From Massilia sp. BJB1822 (GTDB taxonomy: Bacteria > Pseudomonadota > Gammaproteobacteria > Burkholderiales > Burkholderiaceae_D), in the NCBI RefSeq assembly GCF_013369485.1, contig NZ_JABWEB010000004.1:1-64000 (forward strand): a stretch of DNA of 64,000 bases, in the 5' to 3' direction. Position numbers and translations under genes: made by a program. Of this stretch, positions 1 to 8,941 are shown piece after piece; position 1 is the stretch's first letter, and each line of letters begins with the position of its first letter. The notes under the pieces are model-generated. The model worked only from the letters and a program-made list of their open reading frames with translations. It was not told the DNA's origin and made no database searches.

Positions 1-1
1 G

Positions 2-27
2 AAAAAAAGCCCGCTGCGGGAGCGGGC
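2..27 (-). terminator. Rho-independent terminator
   Basis: GCCCGCT (9-15) pairs perfectly with AGCGGGC (21-27) around a five-base loop. On the minus strand the stem is followed by a run of T (2-8). It lies about 80 bases past the stop of the leftward response-regulator gene and would end that transcript. Confidence 0.8.
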
Positions 28-106
28 GAGTTCCAATGTTCTTTGAACGCTTGGAGGAGACAGTTCCACTATAGGCTTCTCGATGTTGCGCTGCAATACC
101 GTAGAA

Positions 107-940
107 CTACGATGACGAAATGTCCATCATGTCGCTTGTTTCAGACTGGGCTGCGGCGAGCTGGGCGTCGATGGCGGCGGCGAGCCGGCTCGGATCGAGC
201 GGATGGGACAGCTGCTGCACGGGCCGGCTGCGGCTGGACGGCGGCGCGGCGCCGGCGGGCTGGATCAGGATGGCGGGCAGCTGCGGGAAGCTGTGCAGCG
301 CTTGCGCGACCAGCGCCTGGCGGCCGGCGTCGGGCAGGCCCATGTCGCAGAGCAGCAAATCGAAATGCTCGACCGTGCAGGCCGCGATCTGGGCCGCTTC
401 CGCGACCACGGTCAGGCGGTAGCCGAAGTGGGACAGCAGGCTGCGGCTCAGCCCCGCATATTCGGGCGCGGCGTCCAGCAGCAGGATGTGGAGGGCGGCG
501 TGGCCGCCGGCCGGCGTGGCGGGCGCCGCCACGATTTCTTCATGCCCGGCCGGCAGATGGCCGATGCGCAGCGCGGGCGGCAGATACGCTTCCAGCGCCG
601 GCACCAGCACGTCCGGCTCCAGCGATTTGGGCACGCAGCCGGTAAAGCCGGCGCGGCGCAGCGCGGCGCCGTTGTCGTTGACCGGCAGGGCGCTGGCGGC
701 GATCACGGGAATGCCGCGCGTGACGGGATGGCTGCGCAGCGCCTGCAGCACGCCGTGGCCATCGAGCTTGGGCAGGTGCAGGTCGCAGACGATGAGGTCG
801 GGCCGCTCGCTGTGCGCCAGCGCCACGCCCTCTTCGCCATCGAAGGCGGACAGCGGCTGGTGGCCCACGGCGTCCAGCAGGTAGACCAGCAGATCCATAT
901 TGGCCTGGTTGTCTTCGATGATCAGTACGCGTGCCGCCAT
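107..940 (-). CDS. Response regulator with two receiver domains
   Basis: 277 residues. The N-terminal receiver (about 3-120) has the acidic pair E9/D10, phosphoacceptor D53 in a DLIVCDLHLP context, S83 and the conserved K105. After a linker (120-148) a second receiver-like domain follows (about 150-265). It keeps D199 in DLLLCDMGLP, but the conserved Lys is replaced in LSHPLDP and the region before it is shortened, so it is probably degenerate. No DNA-binding or enzymatic output domain is present, so it likely works by protein contact. The ATG at 940 has a GGGGAGG ribosome site. It lies 29 bases downstream of the receiver-kinase gene, same strand, so the pair probably forms one phosphorelay. 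Confidence 0.88.
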   Translation of the reverse strand: MAARVLIIEDNQANMDLLVYLLDAVGHQPLSAFDGEEGVALAHSERPDLIVCDLHLPKLDGHGVLQALRSHPVTRGIPVIAASALPVNDNGAALRRAGFTGCVPKSLEPDVLVPALEAYLPPALRIGHLPAGHEEIVAAPATPAGGHAALHILLLDAAPEYAGLSRSLLSHFGYRLTVVAEAAQIAACTVEHFDLLLCDMGLPDAGRQALVAQALHSFPQLPAILIQPAGAAPPSSRSRPVQQLSHPLDPSRLAAAIDAQLAAAQSETSDMMDISSS

Positions 941-969
941 CGCCGCCTCCCCAGGGGTGTCAGCGTCCC

Positions 970-2325
970 CTATTGCAGCTTGCTTTTCATTGCCAGCGTA
1001 AATACGCTGCCCTTGCCGAAGTCACTGGTGAAGAACAGGGCGCCGCCCAGCAGATTGGCCAGGTTCTGGCACAGGTAGAGACCAAGACCGGCGCCTTCGG
1101 CATGGCGGGTGGAGGTCGAATCGAGCTGGGAGAAGGCCTGGAACAGCTTGGCCTGGTCCTCTTCGCGGATGCCGGCGCCGCTGTCGGCGACGGCGAATTC
1201 GGTGATGCGGTGGCCGCCTTCGCTGCGCTGGCTCAGGCTGATCTTCACCCGGCCCTTCTCGGTGAACTTGATGGCATTGTTGGCCAGGTTGATCAGGATC
1301 TGGGTCAGGGCGCGGCGGTCGGTGTCGAGGTCCGCCGGTTCCGGCGCCAACTCGATTTCCAGCTCCAGTCCCTTCTGCACGGCCAGTGGGCGCAGGGTGT
1401 CGGCCACTTCGCGGATCAGATCCTGGCACTGCACATGTTCGACCGAGAGCGTGACCTTGCCCGCCTCGATCTTGGCCACGTCGAGAATATCGTTGATCAG
1501 CGAGAGCAGGTGGCGCGCGCTGTTGCGGATGGTGTTGAGCTGGCGGTCCTGTTCATCGGTCAGCGGGCCGGGAAGCTTCATCAGCAGGGCGCCGGTAAAG
1601 CCGATGATGGCGTTCAGCGGCGTGCGCAGCTCGTGCGACATATTGGCGATGAAGGCCGATTTCATGCGGCTCGCTTCGGCCAGCTCCAGATTCTTCAACG
1701 CGATTTCGCGGTTGATGGTTTCCAGCTCGCCGGCGTGGTGGGCCAGGCGCATATTCAGCTCGATCACCTGGCGTTCGCGCGCCTGCAGTTCGCTGTTGAC
1801 CTGCACCGCCTGTTCGTAGGTGGAGATCAGGAGGTCGAGGATCTGCTGCCGCTCGGCGTTGATGAAGTGCTTCTGGTCGCCCAGATAGAGGGCGATGCCG
1901 ACCTCCATATTCTGGTCCTTGCGCAGCTTCTGGTTGACCAGCATATGGCCGATGCGGTTGAGCAGATAGTCTTCCGCATAGGGCTTGCGGATGAAGTTAT
2001 CGGCGCCGCATTCGATGCCGCGGATGATGTCCTTGGGGTCGGTCAGCGAGGTGACCAGGATGACGGGAATATCGCGCAGCGCGGGATCGCTTTTGATGGC
2101 GCGGCATAGCGTGTAGCCGTCCATCTCCGGCATCACGATATCGGACAGCACCAGATGCGGCTTGCGTTCGTGGATCGATTCCAGCGCCAGCTTGCCGTTG
2201 GCCGCCACGCGGGCGCCATAGCGCATGGACTGGATCAGGCGGCGCAGGCGCTCGGCCTGGGTTGGACTGTCCTCGACGATGAGAATCTCGATCTCATCCG
2301 GCTGGATTTCATAGCTTGAGTCCAC
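970..2325 (-). CDS. Receiver-histidine kinase fusion protein
   Basis: 451 residues, GTG start preceded by AGGGAGG. A receiver with phosphoacceptor D62 (SDIVMPEMDG) and K114 in FIRKPY fills about 12-130. A helical linker (about 155-220, probably coiled coil) leads to the HisKA dimerisation domain with H231 in MSHELRTPLN. The HATPase domain follows, with the N box INLANNAIKF (about 345-354), G1 DSGAGI and G2 GAGLGL. There is no transmembrane segment, so it is cytosolic. A receiver ahead of the kinase core suggests that phosphorylation from another kinase tunes its activity. It is the first gene of a two-gene operon with the twin-receiver protein. Confidence 0.9.
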   Translation of the reverse strand: MDSSYEIQPDEIEILIVEDSPTQAERLRRLIQSMRYGARVAANGKLALESIHERKPHLVLSDIVMPEMDGYTLCRAIKSDPALRDIPVILVTSLTDPKDIIRGIECGADNFIRKPYAEDYLLNRIGHMLVNQKLRKDQNMEVGIALYLGDQKHFINAERQQILDLLISTYEQAVQVNSELQARERQVIELNMRLAHHAGELETINREIALKNLELAEASRMKSAFIANMSHELRTPLNAIIGFTGALLMKLPGPLTDEQDRQLNTIRNSARHLLSLINDILDVAKIEAGKVTLSVEHVQCQDLIREVADTLRPLAVQKGLELEIELAPEPADLDTDRRALTQILINLANNAIKFTEKGRVKISLSQRSEGGHRITEFAVADSGAGIREEDQAKLFQAFSQLDSTSTRHAEGAGLGLYLCQNLANLLGGALFFTSDFGKGSVFTLAMKSKLQ

Positions 2326-2415
2326 GAACTACCTCCCTATGAGGATGCACAGCTGTTGTGACTATATCGGATTTTGGCCCCGAGGCCTTGCACTTTCGTG
2401 CACCACAGCCACAAC

Positions 2416-3153
2416 TCAGTTGCTTTCGCCCTGGAAGCAGCCGGCGCGGTAGGTCAGCACCAGGGTGTCGCGGTGGCCATGATCCGTCAGTGGCTGGATT
2501 GGCGTCGATTCGTGTATCACCACGGCGTCATCCATCAGCAGCAGCGACCATGGCTCGCTCAGCGTGAAGCGCTTGCCGTTCGGACCATCGGCTTCAAAGA
2601 TGCGCGTTTCGCCGCCCTTGATCTCGTGGCGCGCCACCAGCAGCACGGCGACGAAATCGACGCCGTCGCGGTGCGCGCCTTCCGGCGTCGGGCGGCCGAT
2701 GCCGTCGGTGGTGTCGATGCGGAACTGGTGGGCTTCCACATACCAGGCTGGCTGTGGGCGCGCGGCGAAGCACAGGCTGCCGATGCCGTTCACCAGGCCT
2801 TGCCAGGCCGGATTCGCGACCGTCTCGGCCAGCACTGGCTCGAACAGGCGGTGCATGCCGCCGTGCAGGGCGTTGTATTCGACTGGCTGCCAGTGGGCGC
2901 GGTGCGGCGCCTGATTGAGTTCCTGCGGCGTTTGCACGAAACAGGCGTGGCGGCGGCGCCGATAGCGGCCGCCGTCCTTCAGGTAATTGTCGAGCTCCAG
3001 TTGCTCCCAGCTGGGCAGCAGGCTATCCAGGTCCGCCACCTTGCAGCCGGCCAGCGCCGCCACGTCCTGCGGCGGCAGCAGGGCATAACCATGGGCGCGC
3101 AGCGCCTCGCTGACCTGGGCGGGATGGGTGAAGGTGGGGGCGGCAGAACTCAT
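2416..3153 (-). CDS. 2OG-Fe(II) dioxygenase family protein (PF10014-like)
   Basis: 245 residues from the ATG at 3153; the frame stays open further upstream, but that part is a shadow of the TonB-receptor gene. The iron triad is visible as H161 and D163 in AHRDGVD and H214 in VVIHEST, with a following Arg in HRDTLVLTYRAG as 2-oxoglutarate anchor. Length and the pattern GGETRIFEADG...SLLLMDDAVVIHE fit the bacterial 2OG-Fe dioxygenase family related to amino-acid hydroxylases such as isoleucine 4-hydroxylase. The substrate cannot be read from sequence. The gene stands 44 bases downstream of the TonB-receptor stop on the same strand, so some read-through is possible. Confidence 0.8.
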   Translation of the reverse strand: MSSAAPTFTHPAQVSEALRAHGYALLPPQDVAALAGCKVADLDSLLPSWEQLELDNYLKDGGRYRRRRHACFVQTPQELNQAPHRAHWQPVEYNALHGGMHRLFEPVLAETVANPAWQGLVNGIGSLCFAARPQPAWYVEAHQFRIDTTDGIGRPTPEGAHRDGVDFVAVLLVARHEIKGGETRIFEADGPNGKRFTLSEPWSLLLMDDAVVIHESTPIQPLTDHGHRDTLVLTYRAGCFQGESN

Positions 3154-3197
3154 GGGCGGCAGCGGTAGCGGTGGATGATGGTCTATTGTATTACTAA

Positions 3198-5252
3198 CTA
3201 GAAAGTTCGGCTCAGGGTCAGGCGCAAGGAGCGCGCCTCGATCGGGTGGAAGTGCACATCCTCCACCGCCTCGGCTTCGCCGCGCAGGCGGGAAGCATAG
3301 TAGTAGTCGATGGCCGAGACGCGGCGGTTGGCCAGGTTGAAGGCTTCCAGCTCCAGGTGCGTATCCTTGTTGAAGCGGTAGCCGATGCGGCCATTCAGCG
3401 TGGTGCTGGCCTTGGAGCGCACCTGATTGTCCTCGGCCAGCGGGCGCGGGCCGAAGTAGCGCAGGCGCAGGGCGCCCGACCAGGGGCCGAGATTGTCCAC
3501 CGTGACGGCCAACTGGCCCACGCCTTCCACCGCGCCGGGAATGCGGCGGCCGGCCGGGTCGTCGTTGCGGTAGCGCGCCTTGGCGAAGGCGATATCGGCG
3601 TCGATGCTGAGCCAGGGCAGGGGCTTGTAGTAGTTGGAGAATTCCACGCCGTAGCGGCGGCTCGGGCGGCCCGCCTCGGTATTGCCGGCGTCGCCGATGA
3701 AGACCAGCTCGGAGTCGAAGTCCAGGCGGTACAGCGAGAGGGAGCTTTGCAGGCGGGGCACCCATTCGCTGCGCACGCCGACTTCCAGGCCGCGCGAGCG
3801 GGCCAGCGGCGTCACCTTGTCCACCGCCTCCTTGCTCTTCGGATCGACCGTGATGGTGGTGCCGCGTGCATCGTTGCTGTGGAAGCCGTTGCCGGCGTTG
3901 ACATACAACTCAGTTTGCGCCCAGGGTCCGAAAATCAGGTTCAGGCTGGGGCTGAGCAAGGTGTCGTTGGCCTTGCCCGAATTTTCAGGATGGTCGCTGG
4001 CGACCTTGAAGCGGTAATGGTCGGCGCGCACCCCGGCCACGGTGCGGAAGGTGGGCGTCCAGCGCGTCTGGTTTTCCACATACAAGCCCAGGCTGGATTC
4101 CACGATATGGTCTTGGCGCGTCACGTCCAGCGTCTGGCGCGCCTGGGTGTGGTACAGGCCATTGTGGATATTGTCGTTCTGCGCCTGCAGGCCGATGGTG
4201 GTGGTGGACGCCAGGTCGCCCTCGTGCCGGTGCCAGCTATGGCTGGCGTTCACGCCGCTGGTGACGCGGCGGTCGGGCTGGGCGAACTGGTCGCCGTTGA
4301 CCGGATCGTCCATGAAGTAGGTGAAGTTGGAGAACAGCTGCAGGCGGTTGGCGATCAGATAGGCGCTGACCTTGGACGAGCTGTCCTCCGCCGTGCGCCG
4401 CCATTGGCCGGACAGGCTGAAACGGCGCGCCGCGCCGCCGTCGCTATTGTCGATGGCGTCGAAGCGGCCCAACTCCCCGCTGGCGACGGCGCGCTGCGGA
4501 ATCTGGTCGGTGGCGTTCCAGTTGGCGCGGTAAGCCATGGCCGTGATATTGAAGCCGTTGTTGGCATAGCCTTCGCTGTAGCGCAGCACGCCGTTGACCT
4601 TGCGGTAGTTGTCGCCGCGCGTGAAGGGGCCGTCGTTGTGCAGGGCTTCGATGGCGTACAGCAGGGCGCCCTTGCCCAGTTCCGGGGAGTCGGCCAGCAG
4701 GGCGCGCGCATAGCCGTTCTGGCCGCCGGTGACGCTGGCCACGCCGCGCAGCAGGCGGTTGGCATAGGTGATGGACGCCGCGCCGGCCGAGGCGAAATCG
4801 CCTTCGGCCGCCGAATACGGGCCTTTCTTGTAATCGAGGCGGGCCGACAGTTCGGGAATCAGGAAATTCAGGTCGGTCCAGCCCTGGCCGTGGCCATGGC
4901 TGCGCTGGTTGACCGGCATCTCGTCGACGGTGGTGCGCAGGTCGGTGCCGTGGTCCAGATTGAAGCCGCGCAGGTAGAACTGGTTGGCCTTGCCCTCGCC
5001 GCTATGCTGGCTGACGATCAGGCCGGGCGTGGCTTCCAGCAGTTCGCCGGGACGGTAATTGGTGCGCGCTTCGAGCTGGCGCTGGCTGACGCTGCCCATG
5101 CCCGCCGCATCGGCCAGGCCGAGCTGGCTGATGCGCGAGCCGTCGACCAGCACGCGCTGCACGAAGGGATCGTCGGCCAGCGCCGCGAGCGGGGCGCACA
5201 GCAGCAGGAAAGTGGTGGAGCAAAGACGGAGTGCGGAAGAATGGCGTGTCAT
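3198..5252 (-). CDS. TonB-dependent outer-membrane receptor
   Basis: 684 residues. A signal peptide (about 1-26, ending AALA) is followed by a plug domain (about 35-180; TPGLIVSQHSGEGKANQFYLRGFNLDHGTD) and a 22-strand type barrel ending with a terminal Phe (RSLRLTLSRTF), the usual barrel-insertion signal. The ATG at 5252 was chosen because the signal peptide begins there. It is the third gene of an operon after an M1 peptidase and a DUF6702-like protein. That setting suggests import of a peptide or a metal-peptide complex rather than a classic siderophore, but the ligand is inference. Confidence 0.88.
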   Translation of the reverse strand: MTRHSSALRLCSTTFLLLCAPLAALADDPFVQRVLVDGSRISQLGLADAAGMGSVSQRQLEARTNYRPGELLEATPGLIVSQHSGEGKANQFYLRGFNLDHGTDLRTTVDEMPVNQRSHGHGQGWTDLNFLIPELSARLDYKKGPYSAAEGDFASAGAASITYANRLLRGVASVTGGQNGYARALLADSPELGKGALLYAIEALHNDGPFTRGDNYRKVNGVLRYSEGYANNGFNITAMAYRANWNATDQIPQRAVASGELGRFDAIDNSDGGAARRFSLSGQWRRTAEDSSSKVSAYLIANRLQLFSNFTYFMDDPVNGDQFAQPDRRVTSGVNASHSWHRHEGDLASTTTIGLQAQNDNIHNGLYHTQARQTLDVTRQDHIVESSLGLYVENQTRWTPTFRTVAGVRADHYRFKVASDHPENSGKANDTLLSPSLNLIFGPWAQTELYVNAGNGFHSNDARGTTITVDPKSKEAVDKVTPLARSRGLEVGVRSEWVPRLQSSLSLYRLDFDSELVFIGDAGNTEAGRPSRRYGVEFSNYYKPLPWLSIDADIAFAKARYRNDDPAGRRIPGAVEGVGQLAVTVDNLGPWSGALRLRYFGPRPLAEDNQVRSKASTTLNGRIGYRFNKDTHLELEAFNLANRRVSAIDYYYASRLRGEAEAVEDVHFHPIEARSLRLTLSRTF

Positions 5253-5278
5253 GAAGGCGGTCTGCGAACAGGCCGCGC

Positions 5279-5788
5279 TCAGGGCAGCGTCTGTTCGTTC
5301 TTTTGCGAGTTGAAGATGAGGGTCTGGGCGGCGCGGCCGTCGCTGGCGGCGCCGATATTGACGGTATTGATCTGCGTGGGCAGGAAGTCGCTGAGCACGG
5401 CGTTGTGCAGCAGCGCGCCCGCAGGCAGGGCGGTCTTTGTGATTTCCTGGAACACGGTCACGGTGTCCGAGCGCAGCTGCATGCCGACCCATTGCAGCGG
5501 CAGGCGGCGGCCGTCCACGCTCAGGTGGAACTGCTTGTCCAGATAGCGGCGGAAGGCTTGCTGGTCCTCTTCCCGCCCCAGGTCGAACTGGCGCTGATAG
5601 AGATTGGTCAGCAGCGCCTCCACATCGTGCGCCGTGTAGGTGTGCACCACTTCCGTGCTGCCGGTGCGCGCATTGTGGCTGATGTCGGCGATGCCCATAT
5701 GGTAGTTATGGGCATGGCCGGCCGCGCTCAGGCAGAGCAGGGCGGCGGCCACGGTGGCGCGCAGAAGACGGGAGACTGGCATTGGCAT
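5279..5788 (-). CDS. DUF6702-like exported protein
   Basis: 169 residues. A signal peptide (about 1-26, ending AGHAH) precedes a small beta-rich domain beginning HNYHMGIADISHNARTG, which resembles the DUF6702 pattern of a His/Tyr start followed by ISHN and an acidic strand (YTAHDVEALL). The start ATG shares one base with the stop of the M1 peptidase gene (5788) and the stop lies 26 bases before the TonB-receptor start, so the three genes are one operon. No catalytic motif is seen. A periplasmic partner of the peptidase or receptor is the simplest idea. The family assignment is from memory and moderate. Confidence 0.7.
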   Translation of the reverse strand: MPMPVSRLLRATVAAALLCLSAAGHAHNYHMGIADISHNARTGSTEVVHTYTAHDVEALLTNLYQRQFDLGREEDQQAFRRYLDKQFHLSVDGRRLPLQWVGMQLRSDTVTVFQEITKTALPAGALLHNAVLSDFLPTQINTVNIGAASDGRAAQTLIFNSQKNEQTLP

Positions 5789-8199
5789 TACTTCTTGCCG
5801 ATCTCCGCATCCGCCTTGGCATCCTTGCCGTTGGCGGGTTTCTTCTCGTCTTCCGGCTCCTTGGTCTTGAGCGGGGTGGCGAAGTCCTTCATCAGGTTAT
5901 CGCGGCCCTGTTCCATCTTGTACAGCTCCAGGCGCGACGGCGTGACCTTGCGCGGCCAGGAATTATTGCTGTTGTCGATGTCGGCCGTTTCCCAGTAAGG
6001 ATCGTGGGTCAGGCTCACCAGCGGCTCGTCGGTGACGATCAGCTTGGTGATCTTCTTCGGCGAGTAGCGCCACACTTCGGCCGGCACGCGCTCGATGTAT
6101 TTTTTGCCCGACTTCAATTCCAGCTCCAGGATCAGGGGCATGACCATGCCGCCCAGATTGCTGAAGTCCACCAGATAGATATGCTTGCCCTGGGCCAGCA
6201 GCTCCTTCTCCCATGGTTCCAGCTTCTCGACATCTTCCTGGTACTTGTTGCGGTCCTTGTTGGTGACGGTGAAGTCGTCGTGCTCGTTGTAGAAGTCCTT
6301 CAGCTCTGGATGGGCGTCGAGACGGCGCGCCATGCCCTTGTTGCGCTGGTCGGTGACCGATTCCGGCTCGGCGTCGCGGCGCGCCTTCTTCCAGGCCTTC
6401 TCGGTTTCCGGGTTCTTGCTGCTCACGCCCACTTCGCTGATGCCGTCGACGCTGATGTCGACCGGGTCGGTGGTGTAGAACCAGCCGCGCCAGAACCAGT
6501 CCAGGTCCGTGCCGGAAGCGTCTTCCATGGTGCGGAAGAAATCGGCCGGTGTCGGACGTTTGAACTTCCAGCGCCGCGCATATTCGCGGAAGGAATAGTC
6601 GAACAGCTCGCGGCCCAGGATGGTTTCGCGCAGGATGTTCAGGCCCGCCGCCGGCTTGGCGTAGGCGTTATTGCCAAACTGGAGCAGCGACTCCGAGTTG
6701 GTCATGATCGGCACCTGGTTTTTCGAGCGCATATAGTCGGCGATGGCGCGCGGTTCGCCGCGCGACTGCGGATAGTGCTCTTCCCATGCCTGCTCGGCCA
6801 GATACTGGACGAAGGTGTTCAGGCCCTCGTCCATCCAGGTCCACTGGCGCTCGTCGGAATTGACGATCATCGGGAAATAGTTGTGGCCCACTTCGTGGAT
6901 GATGACGCCGATCAGGCCATATTTGCTGCGCTTGGAATAGGTGATCTCGCCGGTCTTCTTGTCCTTCACGGGACGCGGACCATTGAAGGAGATCATCGGA
7001 TACTCCATGCCGCCCACCGGCCCGTTGACCGAGATCGCGGTCGGGTAGGGGTAGTCGAAGCTGTACTTGTTGTACTGCTCGATGGTGTGGATGATGGCCG
7101 GGGTCGAATACTTTTCCCACAGCGGATTGCCTTCCTTCGGATAGTAGGACATGGCCATCACGTCCGTGCCATCCTTCTTGTAGCCCTGCGCGTCCCAGAT
7201 GAATTTGCGGCTCGAAGCCCAGGCGAAGTCGCGCACGTTTTTGGCCTTGAAGTGCCAGGTCTTGCTGGCCTTGCTGACCGATTTCTCGGCCGCCTCGGCC
7301 TCGGCCTGGGTCACGATCACCACCGGCTTGCTGCTGCTGCGCGCGCGCTGCAGGCGCTCGCGCTGGGCCGCGCTCAGCACCTCGTTCGGGTTTTGCAGCT
7401 CGCCGGTGCTGGCGACCACGTGGTCGGCCGGCACGGTCAGCTTCACGTCGTAGTCGCCGAATTCCAGCGTGAATTCGCCGGAGCCGATGAACTGCTTGTG
7501 CTGCCAGCCTGCCACGTCGTAATAGGCCGCCATGCGCGGGAACCACTGGGCGATTTCGAACAGGGCGTTCTTGTCCGCTTCGAAGTACTCGTAGCCGGAA
7601 CGGCCGCCCAGCACTTTCTGCTCGTTGATCTTGTATTCCCAGTCCACGCCGAAGCTGAAACGCTCGCCCGGCTTCAGCGGCGTGGGCAGGTCGATGCGCA
7701 TCATGGTCTGGTTGATGGTGTACTTCAGCGCCTGGCCGCCGGCCGTTTTCACGCCGGCGATCTTGAAGCCGCCGTCGAACTCGCGGCCGGCCAGAATGCC
7801 GCGCAAGCCTTCGAACTTCATGCCTTCTTCTTCGTTGCGGGCGCGGGTCCAGGCTTCGCGCGATGGCGCGGTCAGCATGCGGCGCGCGTCGGAGTCGGGC
7901 TTGTAGATGTTCTGGTCCAGCTGCAGCCACAGATAGCGCAGGGTGTCGGGCGAGTTGTTGTGATAGGTGACCTGGCCGCTGCCGCTGATGGCGCGCTTGG
8001 CCTCATCCAGCGTGGCGCGGATGGTGTAATCGGCGCGCTGCTGCCAGTAGGCGTGGCCGGGCGCGCCGGAAGCCGTGCGGTAGGGCGTGGCGGTGGGCAG
8101 CAGTTCGTCGAGCTGGCGGAATTTGTCGTCGAAAGGTTCGGCGGCAAAGGCCGAGAGAGCCAGGCTGAACACAGCCAGGCCGAAAGGCAAACGCTTCAT
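5788..8199 (-). CDS. M1 family zinc metallopeptidase, exported
   Basis: 803 residues with a signal peptide (about 1-20, ending SAFAA). The zinc site is H435-E436-x-x-H439 followed by E458 in WMDEGLNTF, giving the HExxH-18-E spacing of gluzincins. A GGMEYP motif (GPVGGMEYPM), the M1 substrate-binding GxMEN-like signature, lies about 50 residues upstream. The C-terminal region is Lys/Glu rich (KTKEPEDEKK). It heads the operon M1 peptidase, DUF6702-like, TonB receptor. Likely a periplasmic or surface aminopeptidase. The N-terminal part is longer than that of minimal aminopeptidase N cores, and substrate specificity is unknown. Confidence 0.9.
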   Translation of the reverse strand: MKRLPFGLAVFSLALSAFAAEPFDDKFRQLDELLPTATPYRTASGAPGHAYWQQRADYTIRATLDEAKRAISGSGQVTYHNNSPDTLRYLWLQLDQNIYKPDSDARRMLTAPSREAWTRARNEEEGMKFEGLRGILAGREFDGGFKIAGVKTAGGQALKYTINQTMMRIDLPTPLKPGERFSFGVDWEYKINEQKVLGGRSGYEYFEADKNALFEIAQWFPRMAAYYDVAGWQHKQFIGSGEFTLEFGDYDVKLTVPADHVVASTGELQNPNEVLSAAQRERLQRARSSSKPVVIVTQAEAEAAEKSVSKASKTWHFKAKNVRDFAWASSRKFIWDAQGYKKDGTDVMAMSYYPKEGNPLWEKYSTPAIIHTIEQYNKYSFDYPYPTAISVNGPVGGMEYPMISFNGPRPVKDKKTGEITYSKRSKYGLIGVIIHEVGHNYFPMIVNSDERQWTWMDEGLNTFVQYLAEQAWEEHYPQSRGEPRAIADYMRSKNQVPIMTNSESLLQFGNNAYAKPAAGLNILRETILGRELFDYSFREYARRWKFKRPTPADFFRTMEDASGTDLDWFWRGWFYTTDPVDISVDGISEVGVSSKNPETEKAWKKARRDAEPESVTDQRNKGMARRLDAHPELKDFYNEHDDFTVTNKDRNKYQEDVEKLEPWEKELLAQGKHIYLVDFSNLGGMVMPLILELELKSGKKYIERVPAEVWRYSPKKITKLIVTDEPLVSLTHDPYWETADIDNSNNSWPRKVTPSRLELYKMEQGRDNLMKDFATPLKTKEPEDEKKPANGKDAKADAEIGKK

Positions 8200-8263
8200 T
8201 GAATCCCCTGAAATATTTTAGTTTTAGGAAATATTGCAGGGTATTCTAAGCGCAGAAAATGTG

Positions 8264-8294
8264 TCATGGTTCGACTGATTTGTAAAAACCATGA
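8264..8294. promoter_or_regulatory. Inverted repeat upstream of the M1 peptidase operon
   Basis: TCATGGTT (8264-8271) is repeated inverted as AACCATGA (8287-8294) with a 15-base AT-rich spacer. It lies 65 bases upstream of the M1 start and just past the ohrR stop. It could be a regulator site or a weak hairpin after ohrR; no T-run supports a terminator. Confidence 0.35.
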
Positions 8295-8325
8295 AACAAA
8301 AACGAATATCAGGTCAGTAAGCCCT

Positions 8326-8784
8326 TCAGGCGTTTTTCATCAGGCTGGCCCGTAGGGTATTCAAAGTTTCCTTCATGTCGACAATCTGCGCCACATCGCA
8401 GCCGCTGGCGCACAGCACCTGCTCGGGCAGCTTGGCGGCTTCCTCGCGCAGCTGGTCGCCTTGCTCCGACAGCGAAATGATGACCTGGCGCTCGTCGTTG
8501 GGACAGCGGTTGCGGTGGATCAGCGCCGCCTGTTCCATGCGCTTGAGCAGCGGGGTCAGCGTGGCCGAATCGAGGAAGAGGCGCTCGCCCAGGGCCGACA
8601 CGGTTTGTTCGTTCTGTTCCCACAACACCATCATCACCAGGTATTGCGAGTAAGTCAGTCCTAACTTGCGCAGCAGTTTGCGGTAGAGCTTGTTCATCGC
8701 CAGCGAAGTCGAATACAGCGCAAAGCAGAGCTGGGCATCCAGGCGGGGCACCTGGTGCAGGGGATTGGAAGAGGGAGTAGCCAT
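8326..8784 (-). CDS. ohrR: OhrR, organic-peroxide-sensing MarR-family repressor
   Basis: 152 residues. The N-terminal [15 protein letters not shown] carries the peroxide-sensing Cys20, and C125/C129 (VLCASGC) supply the resolving cysteine of the 2-Cys OhrR type known from Xanthomonas. A winged helix follows [16 protein letters not shown] with the DERQV wing motif. When oxidised by organic hydroperoxides it should leave its operator. The usual partner gene ohr, the peroxidase, is not adjacent: neighbours are the M1 peptidase operon and the divergent M4 protease. A perfect inverted repeat lies 11 bases upstream of the start, consistent with autoregulation. Confidence 0.88.
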   Translation of the reverse strand: MATPSSNPLHQVPRLDAQLCFALYSTSLAMNKLYRKLLRKLGLTYSQYLVMMVLWEQNEQTVSALGERLFLDSATLTPLLKRMEQAALIHRNRCPNDERQVIISLSEQGDQLREEAAKLPEQVLCASGCDVAQIVDMKETLNTLRASLMKNA

Positions 8785-8794
8785 GTGGTCAGTA

Positions 8795-8812
8795 TAGATA
8801 GTGCGCTATCTA
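8795..8812. promoter_or_regulatory. Probable OhrR operator
   Basis: TAGATAG-TGCG-CTATCTA is a perfect 7-bp inverted repeat with a four-base centre, placed 11-28 bases upstream of the ohrR start codon. Position and symmetry fit autoregulation by a MarR-family dimer. It could also affect the divergent M4 protease promoter to the right. Confidence 0.65.
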
Positions 8813-8941
8813 CTTGCAAGCTATTTTGGATGGGCGCAACACCCTGTTGATGAATAAAAAAACAACAATCCCAAGGAGACAAGCTTGCATACAATAACGG
8901 CACAATTGATATTTTTATAATTATTGCTTAAGGTCAGGGTT

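Noticed and set aside
931..2109. Long open frame on the plus strand opposite the receiver-kinase gene
   Set aside because: It is the antisense shadow of a clear histidine kinase; high GC and codon bias keep such frames open. Same for the long plus-strand frames at 3246-5546, 5782-8202 and 33233-34975.
3154..3765. Upstream extension of the 2OG dioxygenase frame
   Set aside because: That part overlaps the TonB receptor 3' end, lies in another frame, and has no dioxygenase features.
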